The notes beneath the pieces are model-generated. The model worked only from the letters and a program-made list of their open reading frames with translations. It had not been told where the DNA came from and made no database searches. From Litorimonas sp039975855 (GTDB taxonomy: Bacteria > Pseudomonadota > Alphaproteobacteria > Caulobacterales > Maricaulaceae), in contig JBDWGH010000003.1 in assembly GCA_039975855.1 (NCBI GenBank), forward strand, positions 496,001-560,000: 64,000 nt of DNA, given 5' to 3'. This document shows, in pieces, positions 1 through 7,963 of this stretch. A program made the position numbers and the translations under genes. The number at the start of each line of letters is the position of its first letter. Positions within the stretch are counted from its first letter, which is position 1.

Positions 1-340
1 TGTCGCCAACGTTTACAAATGTGTCTGCGTCTGGGGATGGGCGGGTATAGGCCGTGCCAACCATTGGAGACTTCACAGCTCCCGGATGGGAGGCCGCATC
101 TGCAGGACTTTCTTTTGTCGCAACAGGTTGGGACGGCGCTGCTGGCGCAGCCGCAGCCACAGGTGCAGCCGGGGCCATAACATGCTGTACGGCGGTGGCA
201 GGGCTAGATTTGGACAAGCTGATTCCCAAATCACCTTTTTGAAAATCAATCTCGGTTAGATTGGAGTCTTCCAGCAAAGCCATCAATTCTTTGACGAATT
301 TCAGGTCTTTTGCTGTCGGTTCGCTATTCTCTTTGGCCAT
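1..340 (-). CDS. accB: Biotin carboxyl carrier protein of acetyl-CoA carboxylase (5' part, runs off window)
   Basis: Carries the biotin that AccC carboxylates and the carboxyltransferase uses to make malonyl-CoA, the first committed step of fatty acid synthesis in the cytoplasm. Reading from the ATG at 340, about 113 codons are visible: an N-terminal acidic/helical part (FVKELMALLEDSNLTEIDF), an Ala/Pro-rich flexible linker, and then SPMVGTAYTRPSPDADTF, the characteristic start of the biotinyl domain. The biotinylation motif (AMKM-like) and the stop codon lie beyond the window edge, so the gene is cut by the window, not broken. It sits 58 bp downstream of aroQ on the same strand, the usual alphaproteobacterial order aroQ-accB-accC, so co-transcription is likely. 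Confidence 0.93.
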   Translation of the reverse strand, partial: MAKENSEPTAKDLKFVKELMALLEDSNLTEIDFQKGDLGISLSKSSPATAVQHVMAPAAPVAAAAPAAPSQPVATKESPADAASHPGAVKSPMVGTAYTRPSPDADTFVNVGD

Positions 341-398
341 TATCCATCTCTCCCGGTGAATTGGCTGGGCGCTGCATCAATTGCAGTTTCGCCCGTTG

Positions 399-833
399 CT
401 ATAACAGATTTGAAAGGGCTTGCAGCCCCAAAACATAACTATCCGCACCAAAACCGCTGACGGTTCCTTGGACGGCTTCGGCCACATAGCTGCGTCGTCG
501 AAAACTCTCTCTTTTCGCAGGCTGTGACAGATGAATTTCGACGCTTGGTATATCCACAGCTTTCAGAGCGTCATGGATCGCGACAGATGTATGGGTGTAA
601 GCGGCAGGATTGATAACAATGCCCGCGCCTTCGCGTCCAGCTTGTTGAATAAAATCAACGAGTTCGCCTTCAATGTTCGATTGAACAAACACGATTGTGT
701 GCTCCAGCGCCAGAGCAGCTTCGGTGCATAGTGCCTGAATATCATCTAACGTCTGCGCACCATAAACCTCTGGCTCACGCGTACCGAGCAGGTTCAGATT
801 TGGACCGTTGATAACGAATATGGGCTTAGACAT
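399..833 (-). CDS. aroQ: 3-dehydroquinate dehydratase, type II
   Basis: Dehydrates 3-dehydroquinate to 3-dehydroshikimate in the shikimate pathway to aromatic amino acids. The 144-residue length matches the type II (dodecameric, flavodoxin-like) family. Recognisable family motifs are GPNLNLLGTREPEVYG at residues 10-25 (flexible lid with the catalytic Arg and Tyr), INPAAYTHTSVAIHDAL at about 74-90 (with the Asn-Pro and catalytic His region) and EIHLSQPAKRESFRRRS at about 98-114. It is divergent from thiS and is followed on the same strand by accB, a conserved alphaproteobacterial pairing. The ATG start is close to the first conserved residues, so the start is secure. Confidence 0.97.
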   Translation of the reverse strand: MSKPIFVINGPNLNLLGTREPEVYGAQTLDDIQALCTEAALALEHTIVFVQSNIEGELVDFIQQAGREGAGIVINPAAYTHTSVAIHDALKAVDIPSVEIHLSQPAKRESFRRRSYVAEAVQGTVSGFGADSYVLGLQALSNLL

Positions 834-895
834 TGCAACCTCTCTCGGGGGCGTGGTAACGCGCGATGAACGTCACTTCAACCGTAGGAATTCAA

Positions 896-1099
896 GTGCA
901 TCTCATCATAAATGGTAAAGATCATGATGACCTGCCAGACGGTTTGACCGTTGCGGGATTGATTGCGCATTTAAAGCTGCCCGAACGAAAAATTGCGGTG
1001 GAGCGAAACCGCGAAGTCGTCCCAAAATCTGCCTATGCGGACACAGATTTAATCGACCACGACACGCTTGAAATTATCCATTTTATCGGAGGCGGTTAA
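896..1099 (+). CDS. thiS: Sulfur carrier protein ThiS
   Basis: Small ubiquitin-like protein whose C-terminal Gly-Gly is adenylated and thiocarboxylated to deliver sulfur to ThiG for the thiazole half of thiamine. The product of the GTG start is 67 residues, the usual ThiS length, begins with a beta-strand (HLIINGK) and ends in IGGG. I prefer GTG at 896 because TAGGAA lies just upstream at a good ribosome-binding distance and because the ATG at 866 would add ten residues with no counterpart in the family; 866 remains possible. The stop is 4 bp before thiG, so the two are almost certainly co-translated. No ThiF or thiamine riboswitch is visible nearby. Confidence 0.9.
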   Translation: MHLIINGKDHDDLPDGLTVAGLIAHLKLPERKIAVERNREVVPKSAYADTDLIDHDTLEIIHFIGGG

Positions 1100-1103
1100 A
1101 GCC

Positions 1104-1889
1104 ATGTCCAATCCACAAAACGATCCGATGATTATCGCCGGACGCGAATTCAATTCGCGCCTGATCATTGGTACCGGAAAGTTCAAAGACTATGCCGAAA
1201 ACGCGAAAGCCTTAGAGGCTTCAGGCGCGGATATGGTCACAGTTGCGATACGCCGTGTGAATTTGGACAAGCCTGATGCGCCGCTTCTAACAGATTTTAT
1301 CAAACCTGATGCAACGACCTATCTTCCCAACACTGCGGGATGTTTTACGGGTGAAGATGCCGTCCGAACATTGCGTTTAGCCCGAGAGCTAGGTGGATGG
1401 AACCTCGTCAAATTGGAAGTTCTCTCCAATGTTCATCTTTATCCGGATATGGCTGAAACGCTTGCCAGCCTGAAATTGCTGGTCGCAGATGGTTTTGATG
1501 TCATGGTCTACTGCACGGATGATCCTGTCTATTGTCAAAAACTGGAAGAGGCGGGGGCTTGCGCCATCATGCCATTGGCAGCGCCGATCGGCTCCGGCTT
1601 AGGCTTGCTCAACCCCACCAATATTCGTTTGGTTCGGGAGGCGGTGAGCGTGCCGCTCATAGTGGATGCAGGTCTTGGTACGGCCTCAGAAGCTGCTGCG
1701 GCTATGGAGCTCGGCGCAGACGGGATCATCGCCAATACAGCGATTGCCGGTGCGAAAGACCCGATCCGCATGGCGCGGGCCTTTAAGCATGGCGTCATCG
1801 CTGGCCGAGAAGCCTATTTGGCTGGCCGGATTGAACCCAAACAATATGCCGTCGCGAGTTCACCAATGACGGGAATGATTGACTCCTAA
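1104..1889 (+). CDS. thiG: Thiazole synthase
   Basis: Condenses 1-deoxy-xylulose 5-phosphate, ThiS thiocarboxylate and dehydroglycine or glycine imine into the thiamine thiazole. The 261-residue TIM barrel shows LIIGTGKF near residue 20, the Schiff-base lysine in LVKLEVL (Lys103), the phosphate-binding turns at PIGSGLG and the C-terminal DAGLGTASEAAAAMELGADG. The start at 1104 has GGAGGCGG upstream, inside the end of thiS; an in-frame ATG at 1068 lies within thiS and would add twelve non-conserved residues. Only thiS and thiG are found here; thiE, thiO/thiH and thiC must be elsewhere if the pathway is complete. Confidence 0.97.
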   Translation: MSNPQNDPMIIAGREFNSRLIIGTGKFKDYAENAKALEASGADMVTVAIRRVNLDKPDAPLLTDFIKPDATTYLPNTAGCFTGEDAVRTLRLARELGGWNLVKLEVLSNVHLYPDMAETLASLKLLVADGFDVMVYCTDDPVYCQKLEEAGACAIMPLAAPIGSGLGLLNPTNIRLVREAVSVPLIVDAGLGTASEAAAAMELGADGIIANTAIAGAKDPIRMARAFKHGVIAGREAYLAGRIEPKQYAVASSPMTGMIDS

Positions 1890-1905
1890 AGTATGGGATT
1901 TAACG

Positions 1906-1923
1906 GCCCCTTGTAATAGGGGC
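1906..1923 (+). terminator. Hairpin after thiG, possible weak terminator
   Basis: A six-base-pair GC-rich stem (GCCCCT/AGGGGC) with a six-base loop starts 16 bp after the thiG stop. No T-tract follows, so if it ends transcription it does so inefficiently or with Rho; it may simply be a 3' end-stabilising hairpin. Confidence 0.3.
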
Positions 1924-1980
1924 TGGCCATACCAAACTGTATCGTCTAATCGGCGCGCTTGAAATTACCGGAAATACCCA

Positions 1981-2340
1981 ATGGCTAACGTCTTACTTAT
2001 CCTGCAGCTTATCATCTCAGTCATTCTGACTGGACTGATTCTGATTCAACGCTCTGAAGGCGGCGCTTTGGGAATCGGCGGCGGCGGTGGCGGCGGTTTG
2101 ATGTCCGGTCGCTCTGCGACGACGTCGATTGCCCGGGTCACAGCCATTTTGGGTGCTGTCTTTATCGTCAACTGTCTCGCACTTTCTGTCGTTTATCAGA
2201 TAGAAAATCGGGATAACTTGATTGTCGACGATGTAACTGTTTCTCAGCCCTTGACTGCACCTGCAGATTCATCCGAAAGCTCAGTCCCGTTAGCCGAGGA
2301 AACTCCGGCCGAAGATGCGGGTCCTGAAGAGGACGAATAA
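1981..2340 (+). CDS. secG: Preprotein translocase subunit SecG
   Basis: Inner-membrane subunit of the SecYEG channel that helps SecA-driven export. The 119-residue protein has two transmembrane helices (about residues 3-22 and 52-72) joined by a cytoplasmic Gly-rich loop containing IQRSEGGALGIGGG, which is the SecG signature. The C-terminus is an acidic Ser/Ala/Glu tail, common in alphaproteobacteria. It lies 50 bp before pyrG, its usual alphaproteobacterial neighbour, and the two are probably in one transcript. Confidence 0.96.
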   Translation: MANVLLILQLIISVILTGLILIQRSEGGALGIGGGGGGGLMSGRSATTSIARVTAILGAVFIVNCLALSVVYQIENRDNLIVDDVTVSQPLTAPADSSESSVPLAEETPAEDAGPEEDE

Positions 2341-2389
2341 GACGACTACTCGTCTGATTTAACCCGCAAGTTTTACGAAAGCGGGCCTC

Positions 2390-4021
2390 ATGCCACGTTA
2401 CATTTTTATCACTGGCGGCGTTGTGTCGTCATTGGGCAAGGGTTTGGCCTCTGCTGCGCTTGGCGCATTGCTGCAATCTCGGGGCTATAAGGTCCGTTTG
2501 AGGAAGCTTGACCCGTATTTAAACGTCGATCCTGGTACGATGAGCCCTTATCAGCATGGTGAGGTATACGTTACGGACGATGGAGCCGAGACCGATCTAG
2601 ACCTTGGTCATTACGAGCGTTTTACTGGCGTTAGCGCCGCGCAGTCAGACAATATTACCACTGGTCGAATCTATTCGAACATCATCGCCAAGGAACGGCG
2701 AGGGGATTACCTTGGTGCGACCGTACAGGTGATTCCACACGTCACGAATGAGATTAAAGACTTTATTGGTTCCGACGCGGGTAATGTTGATTTCGTTCTC
2801 TGTGAGGTTGGCGGAACCGTTGGCGATATTGAAGGCCTGCCTTTCTTTGAAGCTCTACGTCAGTTCAGCCAGGAACAGCCCCGCAATAATACGTGCTTTC
2901 TGCATGTAACGCTTATGCCGTTCATCAAAGCGGCGGGCGAAATGAAGACCAAACCAACCCAACATAGCGTGAAAGAACTTCGCTCTATCGGTATTCAACC
3001 TGATATTTTGCTTTGCCGCGCTGATCGGGAGATCGATCCAGGTGATAAGAAGAAGATTGCGCGTTTCACCAATGTCCGTGAAAGTTCGGTGATTCAGGGA
3101 TTAGATGCGCGCTCAATCTATGATGTGCCTTTGGCATATTACGATGAAGGTCTGGATCGCGAAGTTCTCGCGCATTTCGATATCGAAAACCCACCAGAAG
3201 CGGATCTGTCGAAATGGAAATCGATTTCTGAGACCCTTCACAATCCTGACCACGGAACGGTCAATATCGCCGTTGTGGGGAAGTATACTGTCTTGCCGGA
3301 CGCCTATAAGTCTATCACCGAAGCGCTCGTCCATGGCGGTATCGCAAATGATGTGAAGGTTAAAATCAACTGGCTCGAAGCTGAAGAATTTGAAACGTCA
3401 GACCCTGTTGATGTTATGAAAGGCATGAACGCAATTCTTGTCCCCGGCGGTTTTGGGGAACGGGGCACAGAAGGTAAAATCAAAGCCGTTCGCTATGCGC
3501 GTGAGAATAATATTCCGTATTTTGGCATTTGTCTCGGAATGCAAATGGCTGTTGTGGAAGCGGCTCGTAATCTCGCTGGAATTGATAGCGCAAGCAGCTC
3601 TGAATTTGGAGAAGACGGCGAAAATGTCGTGGGTCTGATGACCGAATGGACCAAAGGTAATGAGCGACTTGAACGCACGGCCGACACAGACTTAGGCGGA
3701 ACAATGCGCCTTGGTGCTTATAATGCTGTATTAGAAAAAGGCAGCCTTGTCGCAGAGCAATATGGAACGACTGAGATCAGTGAACGCCATCGTCACCGGT
3801 ATGAGGTGAACATCGAGTACCGCAAAAAGCTCGAGGACGCGGGACTGAAATTCTCAGGTCTTTCGCCGGACGGCGTTCTCCCGGAAATCGTGGAAATTCC
3901 TGGCCATCCGTGGTTCATCGGTGTGCAATATCATCCGGAGCTAAAAAGCCGGCCATTCGATCCTCATCCTTTGTTCAAAGGGTTTATCGGGGCGGCTGTG
4001 ACACAGAGCCGTTTGGTTTAA
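2390..4021 (+). CDS. pyrG: CTP synthase
   Basis: Converts UTP, ATP and glutamine to CTP, the last step of de novo pyrimidine synthesis. The 543-residue protein has the full two-domain layout: amidoligase (about 1-270) beginning with ITGGVVSSLGKG and containing EVGGTVGDIE, then a class I glutamine amidotransferase (about 295-535) with the nucleophile Cys381 in YFGICLGMQ and the His515/Glu517 pair in QYHPEL. The gene is intact. Its last 19 codons recur in degraded form about 760 bp downstream (see the remnant at 4721-4780), which points to a past duplication or cassette insertion here. Confidence 0.98.
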   Translation: MPRYIFITGGVVSSLGKGLASAALGALLQSRGYKVRLRKLDPYLNVDPGTMSPYQHGEVYVTDDGAETDLDLGHYERFTGVSAAQSDNITTGRIYSNIIAKERRGDYLGATVQVIPHVTNEIKDFIGSDAGNVDFVLCEVGGTVGDIEGLPFFEALRQFSQEQPRNNTCFLHVTLMPFIKAAGEMKTKPTQHSVKELRSIGIQPDILLCRADREIDPGDKKKIARFTNVRESSVIQGLDARSIYDVPLAYYDEGLDREVLAHFDIENPPEADLSKWKSISETLHNPDHGTVNIAVVGKYTVLPDAYKSITEALVHGGIANDVKVKINWLEAEEFETSDPVDVMKGMNAILVPGGFGERGTEGKIKAVRYARENNIPYFGICLGMQMAVVEAARNLAGIDSASSSEFGEDGENVVGLMTEWTKGNERLERTADTDLGGTMRLGAYNAVLEKGSLVAEQYGTTEISERHRHRYEVNIEYRKKLEDAGLKFSGLSPDGVLPEIVEIPGHPWFIGVQYHPELKSRPFDPHPLFKGFIGAAVTQSRLV

Positions 4022-4073
4022 GGTTAGTTTGCGTATATAGGGATGACATGTGCAATGTTGTCCGAGATATTTC

Positions 4074-4685
4074 ATGAAACTCATTTCAAGATTTGTAACT
4101 ACCTTTAGCCTTGTATTCTTGATGGCTTGTTCGGGCGCGTCAGAAACAGACGCTGAGAACACGTCCAGTTCTTGGACGCTGAACCCTATTTCTTCTGGCA
4201 TAACCTATGTCACCATAAAGAATGGCAGTCTCGGGGAAATCAATACGTTCCGCGAGATTTCAGGAACGGTTTCGAAAAGCGGGAAAGCTGAGTTCATTGT
4301 AAATTTGAACAGCGTGGACACCAATAATGAAATCCGTGACCCACGTATGCGAGAGATACTTTTTGAAACCGACAAATTTCCATCGGCAAAAGTCTCGGCC
4401 AATCTGGATATGTCGGAATTTGAGGATCTATCCATTGGGAGTTCGAAGACAGTTCTTCTTGATATGACATTGGATTTGCACGGCATTTCAGAGCAATTTG
4501 ACTTTTATGTCCTCGTCACGCGATTGGGCCCAAACAAAGTAAAAGTAGACAATAAAGCGCCGTTACTGTTGGACGCGGAAGACTTTGGGCTCGGAGACGG
4601 TCTTGCTAAACTGCAAGAACTCGCAGGGCTCGAGAGCATTTCACCCGTTGTTTCCGCAACCGTGGCGCTCACGTTTGAGCGTTAG
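4074..4685 (+). CDS. YceI-family lipoprotein
   Basis: Predicted periplasmic/outer-membrane lipoprotein of the YceI (lipocalin-like isoprenoid-binding) family; the cellular role of most members is unknown. From the ATG at 4074 the product is 203 residues with an n-region (KLISR), a hydrophobic stretch and the lipobox LMAC near residue 19. The rest shows YceI hallmarks: WTLNPISSGITYVTIKNGSLGEI at the start of the mature domain, VDTNNEIRDPRMREILFET in the middle and a terminal TVALTFER strand. An upstream in-frame ATG at 4050 would put eight polar residues before the signal peptide and is less likely. It sits between the true end of pyrG and a degraded copy of that end, so it may have arrived as an insertion. 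Confidence 0.85.
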   Translation: MKLISRFVTTFSLVFLMACSGASETDAENTSSSWTLNPISSGITYVTIKNGSLGEINTFREISGTVSKSGKAEFIVNLNSVDTNNEIRDPRMREILFETDKFPSAKVSANLDMSEFEDLSIGSSKTVLLDMTLDLHGISEQFDFYVLVTRLGPNKVKVDNKAPLLLDAEDFGLGDGLAKLQELAGLESISPVVSATVALTFER

Positions 4686-4720
4686 TCTGGGTTATGAAGC
4701 ACTAAATTGAAAAACCCTTG

Positions 4721-4780
4721 GTGCATTTATTGTTTAAGGGATTTATTCGTGTAGCCGTGACACAGAGCTGGTTCGTATAA
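4721..4780 (+). pseudogene. Decayed copy of the pyrG 3' end
   Basis: In one frame this stretch reads VHLLFKGFIRVAVTQSWFV followed by TAA; the last residues of intact PyrG read PHPLFKGFIGAAVTQSRLV followed by TAA, an agreement of 13 of 19 positions, including the 12-base exact block GTGACACAGAGC. Weaker similarity (GAAAAACCC against AAAAAGCCG) continues about 15-20 bp upstream. There is no start codon or ribosome-binding site of its own, so I read it as a remnant of a duplicated or displaced pyrG end. It lies 36 bp after the YceI-like gene and 48 bp before the next gene. Confidence 0.8.
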
Positions 4781-4828
4781 CGTTGTGCAGTTTCTGGTTT
4801 AGTAAGGAAACAATATTATCGTTCTGAA

Positions 4829-5551
4829 ATGTTGTTTTTTTCTATGCCAACCTTTCTACAGAACGTGCCTATTATTTTTTATACGGCGATTGGGCTCATT
4901 CTCTTATATTGGGTTGCATTTTTTGTGCAGGACCGTTTTTTTTTATCGACCTCTTCCGAGGCGCCTGATCCTGAGTTTGTTCGAGATAGCGCAAGAGTTG
5001 TTGTTCGGTTGGGAAAAGATAATTATCGAGAAATGTTGGACAATGTAGCAGACGCAGCGTCTTATTGTGGTCTAACATTTTCCGAGGCTGAGCAAATCTT
5101 GGACGAGGAAATCGAATCTCTGATTTCAGATCAAGAAGACTGGCCCAAAGTTACCGAAGTGGATAGTTTGAACACCGTATTCTCTAATTTGGAGATTTTA
5201 GGCTATTTCACCGGAGGAGGGATGGTTGATGACCCGGGTCATGAGGTCTCGAAAGCTAGACGATTAGAAAAACTTGCTAAACGCAAAGGCCAAAAGACAC
5301 TCGGCTATATCTTTTATCCTCGAGATTATTTGGAAGAAGTTGTTTTGAACGGTGGTTCTGTTGACTTTTGGTATGGATTAACGCGACGAAAAACGTCTCA
5401 AGAGGAAGAATTGCGTGTTATGAACGATTTAAACGCGGCTTTAAAAGAGCAAGGCTTAACACCAGAGTGGGACGGAACGCTTAAGTCTCATTTGACCTTG
5501 CCAATTAATTGGCAAGTCAGGTGGGACGAAAACCGTGCAAAAAGTGACTAA
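4829..5551 (+). CDS. Membrane-anchored DUF6891-like protein of unknown function
   Basis: The 240-residue product has one N-terminal transmembrane helix (about residues 9-32) followed by a soluble, acidic domain. The soluble part has the feel of DUF6891: WPKVTEVDSLNTVFSNLE around residue 107, TLGYIFYPRDYLEEVV and GGSVDFWYG in the middle, and a closing GLTPEWDGTL...NWQVRW. That family assignment is from recalled patterns, not a search; no biochemical function is known to me. An alternative ATG six codons in (4844) is possible. The stop codon shares four bases with the convergent erpA stop. It follows the decayed pyrG fragment with a 48-bp gap. Confidence 0.75.
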   Translation: MLFFSMPTFLQNVPIIFYTAIGLILLYWVAFFVQDRFFLSTSSEAPDPEFVRDSARVVVRLGKDNYREMLDNVADAASYCGLTFSEAEQILDEEIESLISDQEDWPKVTEVDSLNTVFSNLEILGYFTGGGMVDDPGHEVSKARRLEKLAKRKGQKTLGYIFYPRDYLEEVVLNGGSVDFWYGLTRRKTSQEEELRVMNDLNAALKEQGLTPEWDGTLKSHLTLPINWQVRWDENRAKSD

Positions 5552-5892
5552 ATCGAAAAACTCGTTCCGCAACCGCAATTCGCCGTGGCATTCGGGTTCA
5601 CGATTTTGAATGCGGATCCAATGAGCTCATTCGCGTAATCAATCTCTGACCCCGTCAGAAACTCCAAACTCATTTCGTCAATCACGACGGTGGCGCCATC
5701 GCGCTTTATTACGAGGTCATCCTCATTGGCACTTTCAGCGAAATCGAATTTATAGGAAAAACCGGAGCAGCCACCCCCTTCGACGGCGACGCGTAGGAAA
5801 TCCTGTTTGCCCATTTTCTTCATAATCGCGTTGATCTGCGCTGCTGCAGAGGCGCTTATGGTAACGGGAGTTTCGGTAGCAATATCAGACAT
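5548..5892 (-). CDS. erpA: Iron-sulfur cluster insertion protein (A-type carrier)
   Basis: A-type carrier that receives Fe-S clusters from the Suf or Isc machinery and passes them to apoproteins. The 114-residue HesB/IscA-fold protein has the three conserved cysteines: Cys42 in GGGCSGF and Cys106/Cys108 in the C-terminal CGCGTSFSI. The EIDYANELIGSAFKIVNPNA segment before the CGC motif fits ErpA better than SufA or IscA. It is divergent from the dGTPase gene, as in many alphaproteobacteria, with only 23 bp between the starts, so promoters must overlap the coding starts. Confidence 0.92.
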   Translation of the reverse strand: MSDIATETPVTISASAAAQINAIMKKMGKQDFLRVAVEGGGCSGFSYKFDFAESANEDDLVIKRDGATVVIDEMSLEFLTGSEIDYANELIGSAFKIVNPNATANCGCGTSFSI

Positions 5893-5915
5893 AGAATCTA
5901 TATAGGGTCGAATTC

Positions 5916-7127
5916 TTGAATTGGAAACAGAACACTGTGGTCAAATATCCTTCCGTGCGCCCTCTGGCGATTTACGCCTCTGACCCAAATAATGCGCGGG
6001 GGCGGTCGATTGCTCAGCCGAGCCAGTCCGAGCGCAGCCCGTTTCAACGCGATAAAGATCGCATCATTCATTCCTCCGCGTTTCGCCGCCTGAAAGGGAA
6101 AACGCAGGTCTTCGTTGCGCATGAAGGCGATTATTATCGTACGCGCCTGACGCATAGCCTCGAAGTTTCGCAAATTGCGCGGTCAATTGCGCGGGTTCTA
6201 GGTTTGGATGAGGATTTGGCCGAATGCCTCGCACTGGCACATGACATGGGCCATCCACCGTTTGGTCATTCAGGTGAAGATGCCTTGGCGGAGTGTATGG
6301 AGCCTTATGGCGGCTTTGACCACAATGCGCAGACCTTGCGAATCGTAACGCACTTGGAAGGGCGTTACGCCGAGTTCGACGGACTAAACCTGACGTGGGA
6401 AACGTTGGAAGGGATCGCGAAACATAATGGCCCGCTTGTTCAGCAAAAATCTGATATCGCGAAATTACCCTGGGCGCTGACGGCGATCGATAATTGGGAA
6501 GCCCTGGAATTGGAAACATATGCAGGCCCGGAAGCCCAAGTCGCCGCATTAGCCGATGATATCGCTTATAATAATCATGATTTAGATGACGGCCTCAGTG
6601 CAGGATTGTTTTCCGTAGAAGATGTTTGCCAAGTTCCGTTCGTTGGCGAGATGTTCGATGATGTCAGCCGCAGATATCCGAATATTCCGGAAAACCGTCT
6701 TATCCATGAGGCTGTACGCGACATGATTGGGTATATGGTCGCCGATGTGCTCGCCGAAACGCGCAAACGTTTAAAGGCCGCCGATCCGCAAAGCGCGGAT
6801 GATATTCGCGGGTTGGATCATGCAGTTGTCGCGTTCTCCGATGATTTCCGCGCAAAAGAGAAGCCGTTGCGAGCGTTCCTTTATGAAAACATGTATAAGC
6901 ATTTCAAAGTGAACCGGATGATGAGCACAGCTGGCCGCGTTGTCCGTGAGTTATTTGCTCTTTTCATTGTCGAGCCCGAGCTCTTGCCGAAGGAGCTATA
7001 TGCGCAAACCAATGGCCCAGAGACGTCGCAAACCGCTCGCGTGGTGTGTGACTATATCGCTTCAATGACGGATAGTTTCGCGATTTCCGAGCATAAAAAG
7101 CTCTACCAGCCGTCGGGGTATTTCTAA
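5916..7127 (+). CDS. dgt: Deoxyguanosinetriphosphate triphosphohydrolase-like HD protein
   Basis: Predicted metal-dependent dNTP triphosphohydrolase that removes triphosphate from dGTP or other dNTPs. The 403-residue protein has the HD-domain metal ligands: His80 (TRLTHSLEV), His109-Asp110 (ALAHDMGHPPFGHSGE) and Asp214/215 (ADDIAYNNHDLDDG). RDKDRIIHSSAFRRLKGKTQVF is the dGTPase N-terminal signature. No ATG is suitably placed; the TTG at 5916 has AGGG at 5904-5907 and is about the right distance from the first conserved residues. Lower start confidence than for the neighbours. Adjacent to erpA as in related genomes. Confidence 0.93.
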   Translation: MNWKQNTVVKYPSVRPLAIYASDPNNARGRSIAQPSQSERSPFQRDKDRIIHSSAFRRLKGKTQVFVAHEGDYYRTRLTHSLEVSQIARSIARVLGLDEDLAECLALAHDMGHPPFGHSGEDALAECMEPYGGFDHNAQTLRIVTHLEGRYAEFDGLNLTWETLEGIAKHNGPLVQQKSDIAKLPWALTAIDNWEALELETYAGPEAQVAALADDIAYNNHDLDDGLSAGLFSVEDVCQVPFVGEMFDDVSRRYPNIPENRLIHEAVRDMIGYMVADVLAETRKRLKAADPQSADDIRGLDHAVVAFSDDFRAKEKPLRAFLYENMYKHFKVNRMMSTAGRVVRELFALFIVEPELLPKELYAQTNGPETSQTARVVCDYIASMTDSFAISEHKKLYQPSGYF

Positions 7128-7225
7128 ATCCCTGTAAGAGTTTCTTAACCTTACTCACTATGCTGAAATCTGCCCTATTTTCCGGCGGCGAGTCGGGATA
7201 GCACTAGACAACAAAATGAGTTCTC

Positions 7226-7960
7226 ATGTCTGATACGCCACACGAATTTTCACCTGACTTAAACGTCGCGCAAGATGCCTTGCAGCCTTTTGACGTCCGT
7301 CAGCGTGAGGGTCTGAACCCAATGATAAAGCTAGCCTTAGTGGCTGCAGGGCTGCTTTTGGCTGCATTTATCGTCATGAAACTTTATACCCCGGGGGTAC
7401 GCGATCGATCCGATCCGCCGCGCATCACGGCTGATAATACGCCTTTCAAAGTTAAACCTGCGGAGGCCGGTGGGGCGCAAACGCCTAACCAGGACAAAGT
7501 CGTGTTCGAGGTAATGGATGGAAATTCTCCTGACACAAATGCAACGCCAGATGCGGCCCCTGAGGAGCCAATCAAGATCGAGGCGCCGGAACCTGTTGTT
7601 GAGCAACCAGTTCGCGAACCTATTGCGCCGCGCACAGAACCAGCACCGACGACCCGTCCTGCCGTAACAACTCCATCGCGTCCAACTGCCTCCGCACCAG
7701 CGAGCGTAAAGTCTGATTGGGTCGTGCAGGTCGCGTCCACGCGATCTGAAGCAGATGCAAAGGCTGTTTGGACAACGCTCAAAAACAAATTCCCAGGTTT
7801 GGTATCTGGTACATATGCAGACGTGAAACGCGCCGACCTTGGAGATAAAGGCATATACTATCGAACCCGCGTCGCTGGTTTGGCTGATAAATCCGCCGCG
7901 CAATCGCTCTGCAGTTCTTTCAAAGCCGCAGGCCAAGCCTGTTTTGTCGCCAAGCGATAG
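7226..7960 (+). CDS. SPOR-domain membrane protein
   Basis: Likely a bitopic inner-membrane protein that binds denuded septal peptidoglycan. The 244-residue product has a cytoplasmic N-terminus (1-32), one transmembrane helix (about 34-53), a long Pro/Thr/Ala-rich periplasmic linker, and a C-terminal SPOR domain from about residue 163 (SDWVVQVASTRSEADAKAVWTT on) to the end, closing with SFKAAGQACFVAKR. It lies 3 bp upstream of nagZ, a common alphaproteobacterial arrangement, suggesting a shared role in cell-wall remodelling; the exact partner is unknown. Confidence 0.9.
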   Translation: MSDTPHEFSPDLNVAQDALQPFDVRQREGLNPMIKLALVAAGLLLAAFIVMKLYTPGVRDRSDPPRITADNTPFKVKPAEAGGAQTPNQDKVVFEVMDGNSPDTNATPDAAPEEPIKIEAPEPVVEQPVREPIAPRTEPAPTTRPAVTTPSRPTASAPASVKSDWVVQVASTRSEADAKAVWTTLKNKFPGLVSGTYADVKRADLGDKGIYYRTRVAGLADKSAAQSLCSSFKAAGQACFVAKR

Positions 7961-7963
7961 GTT

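Noticed and set aside
834..895. Thiamine riboswitch before thiS
   Set aside because: The gap to the divergent aroQ is only about 60 bp and lacks the conserved CTGAGA and ACCTGA elements.
2060..2110. Glycine-codon tract in secG as a repeat element
   Set aside because: It is the normal Gly-rich loop of SecG.
6064..6549. 161-codon minus-strand frame
   Set aside because: Opposite the dGTPase gene; Arg/Pro/His-rich shadow.
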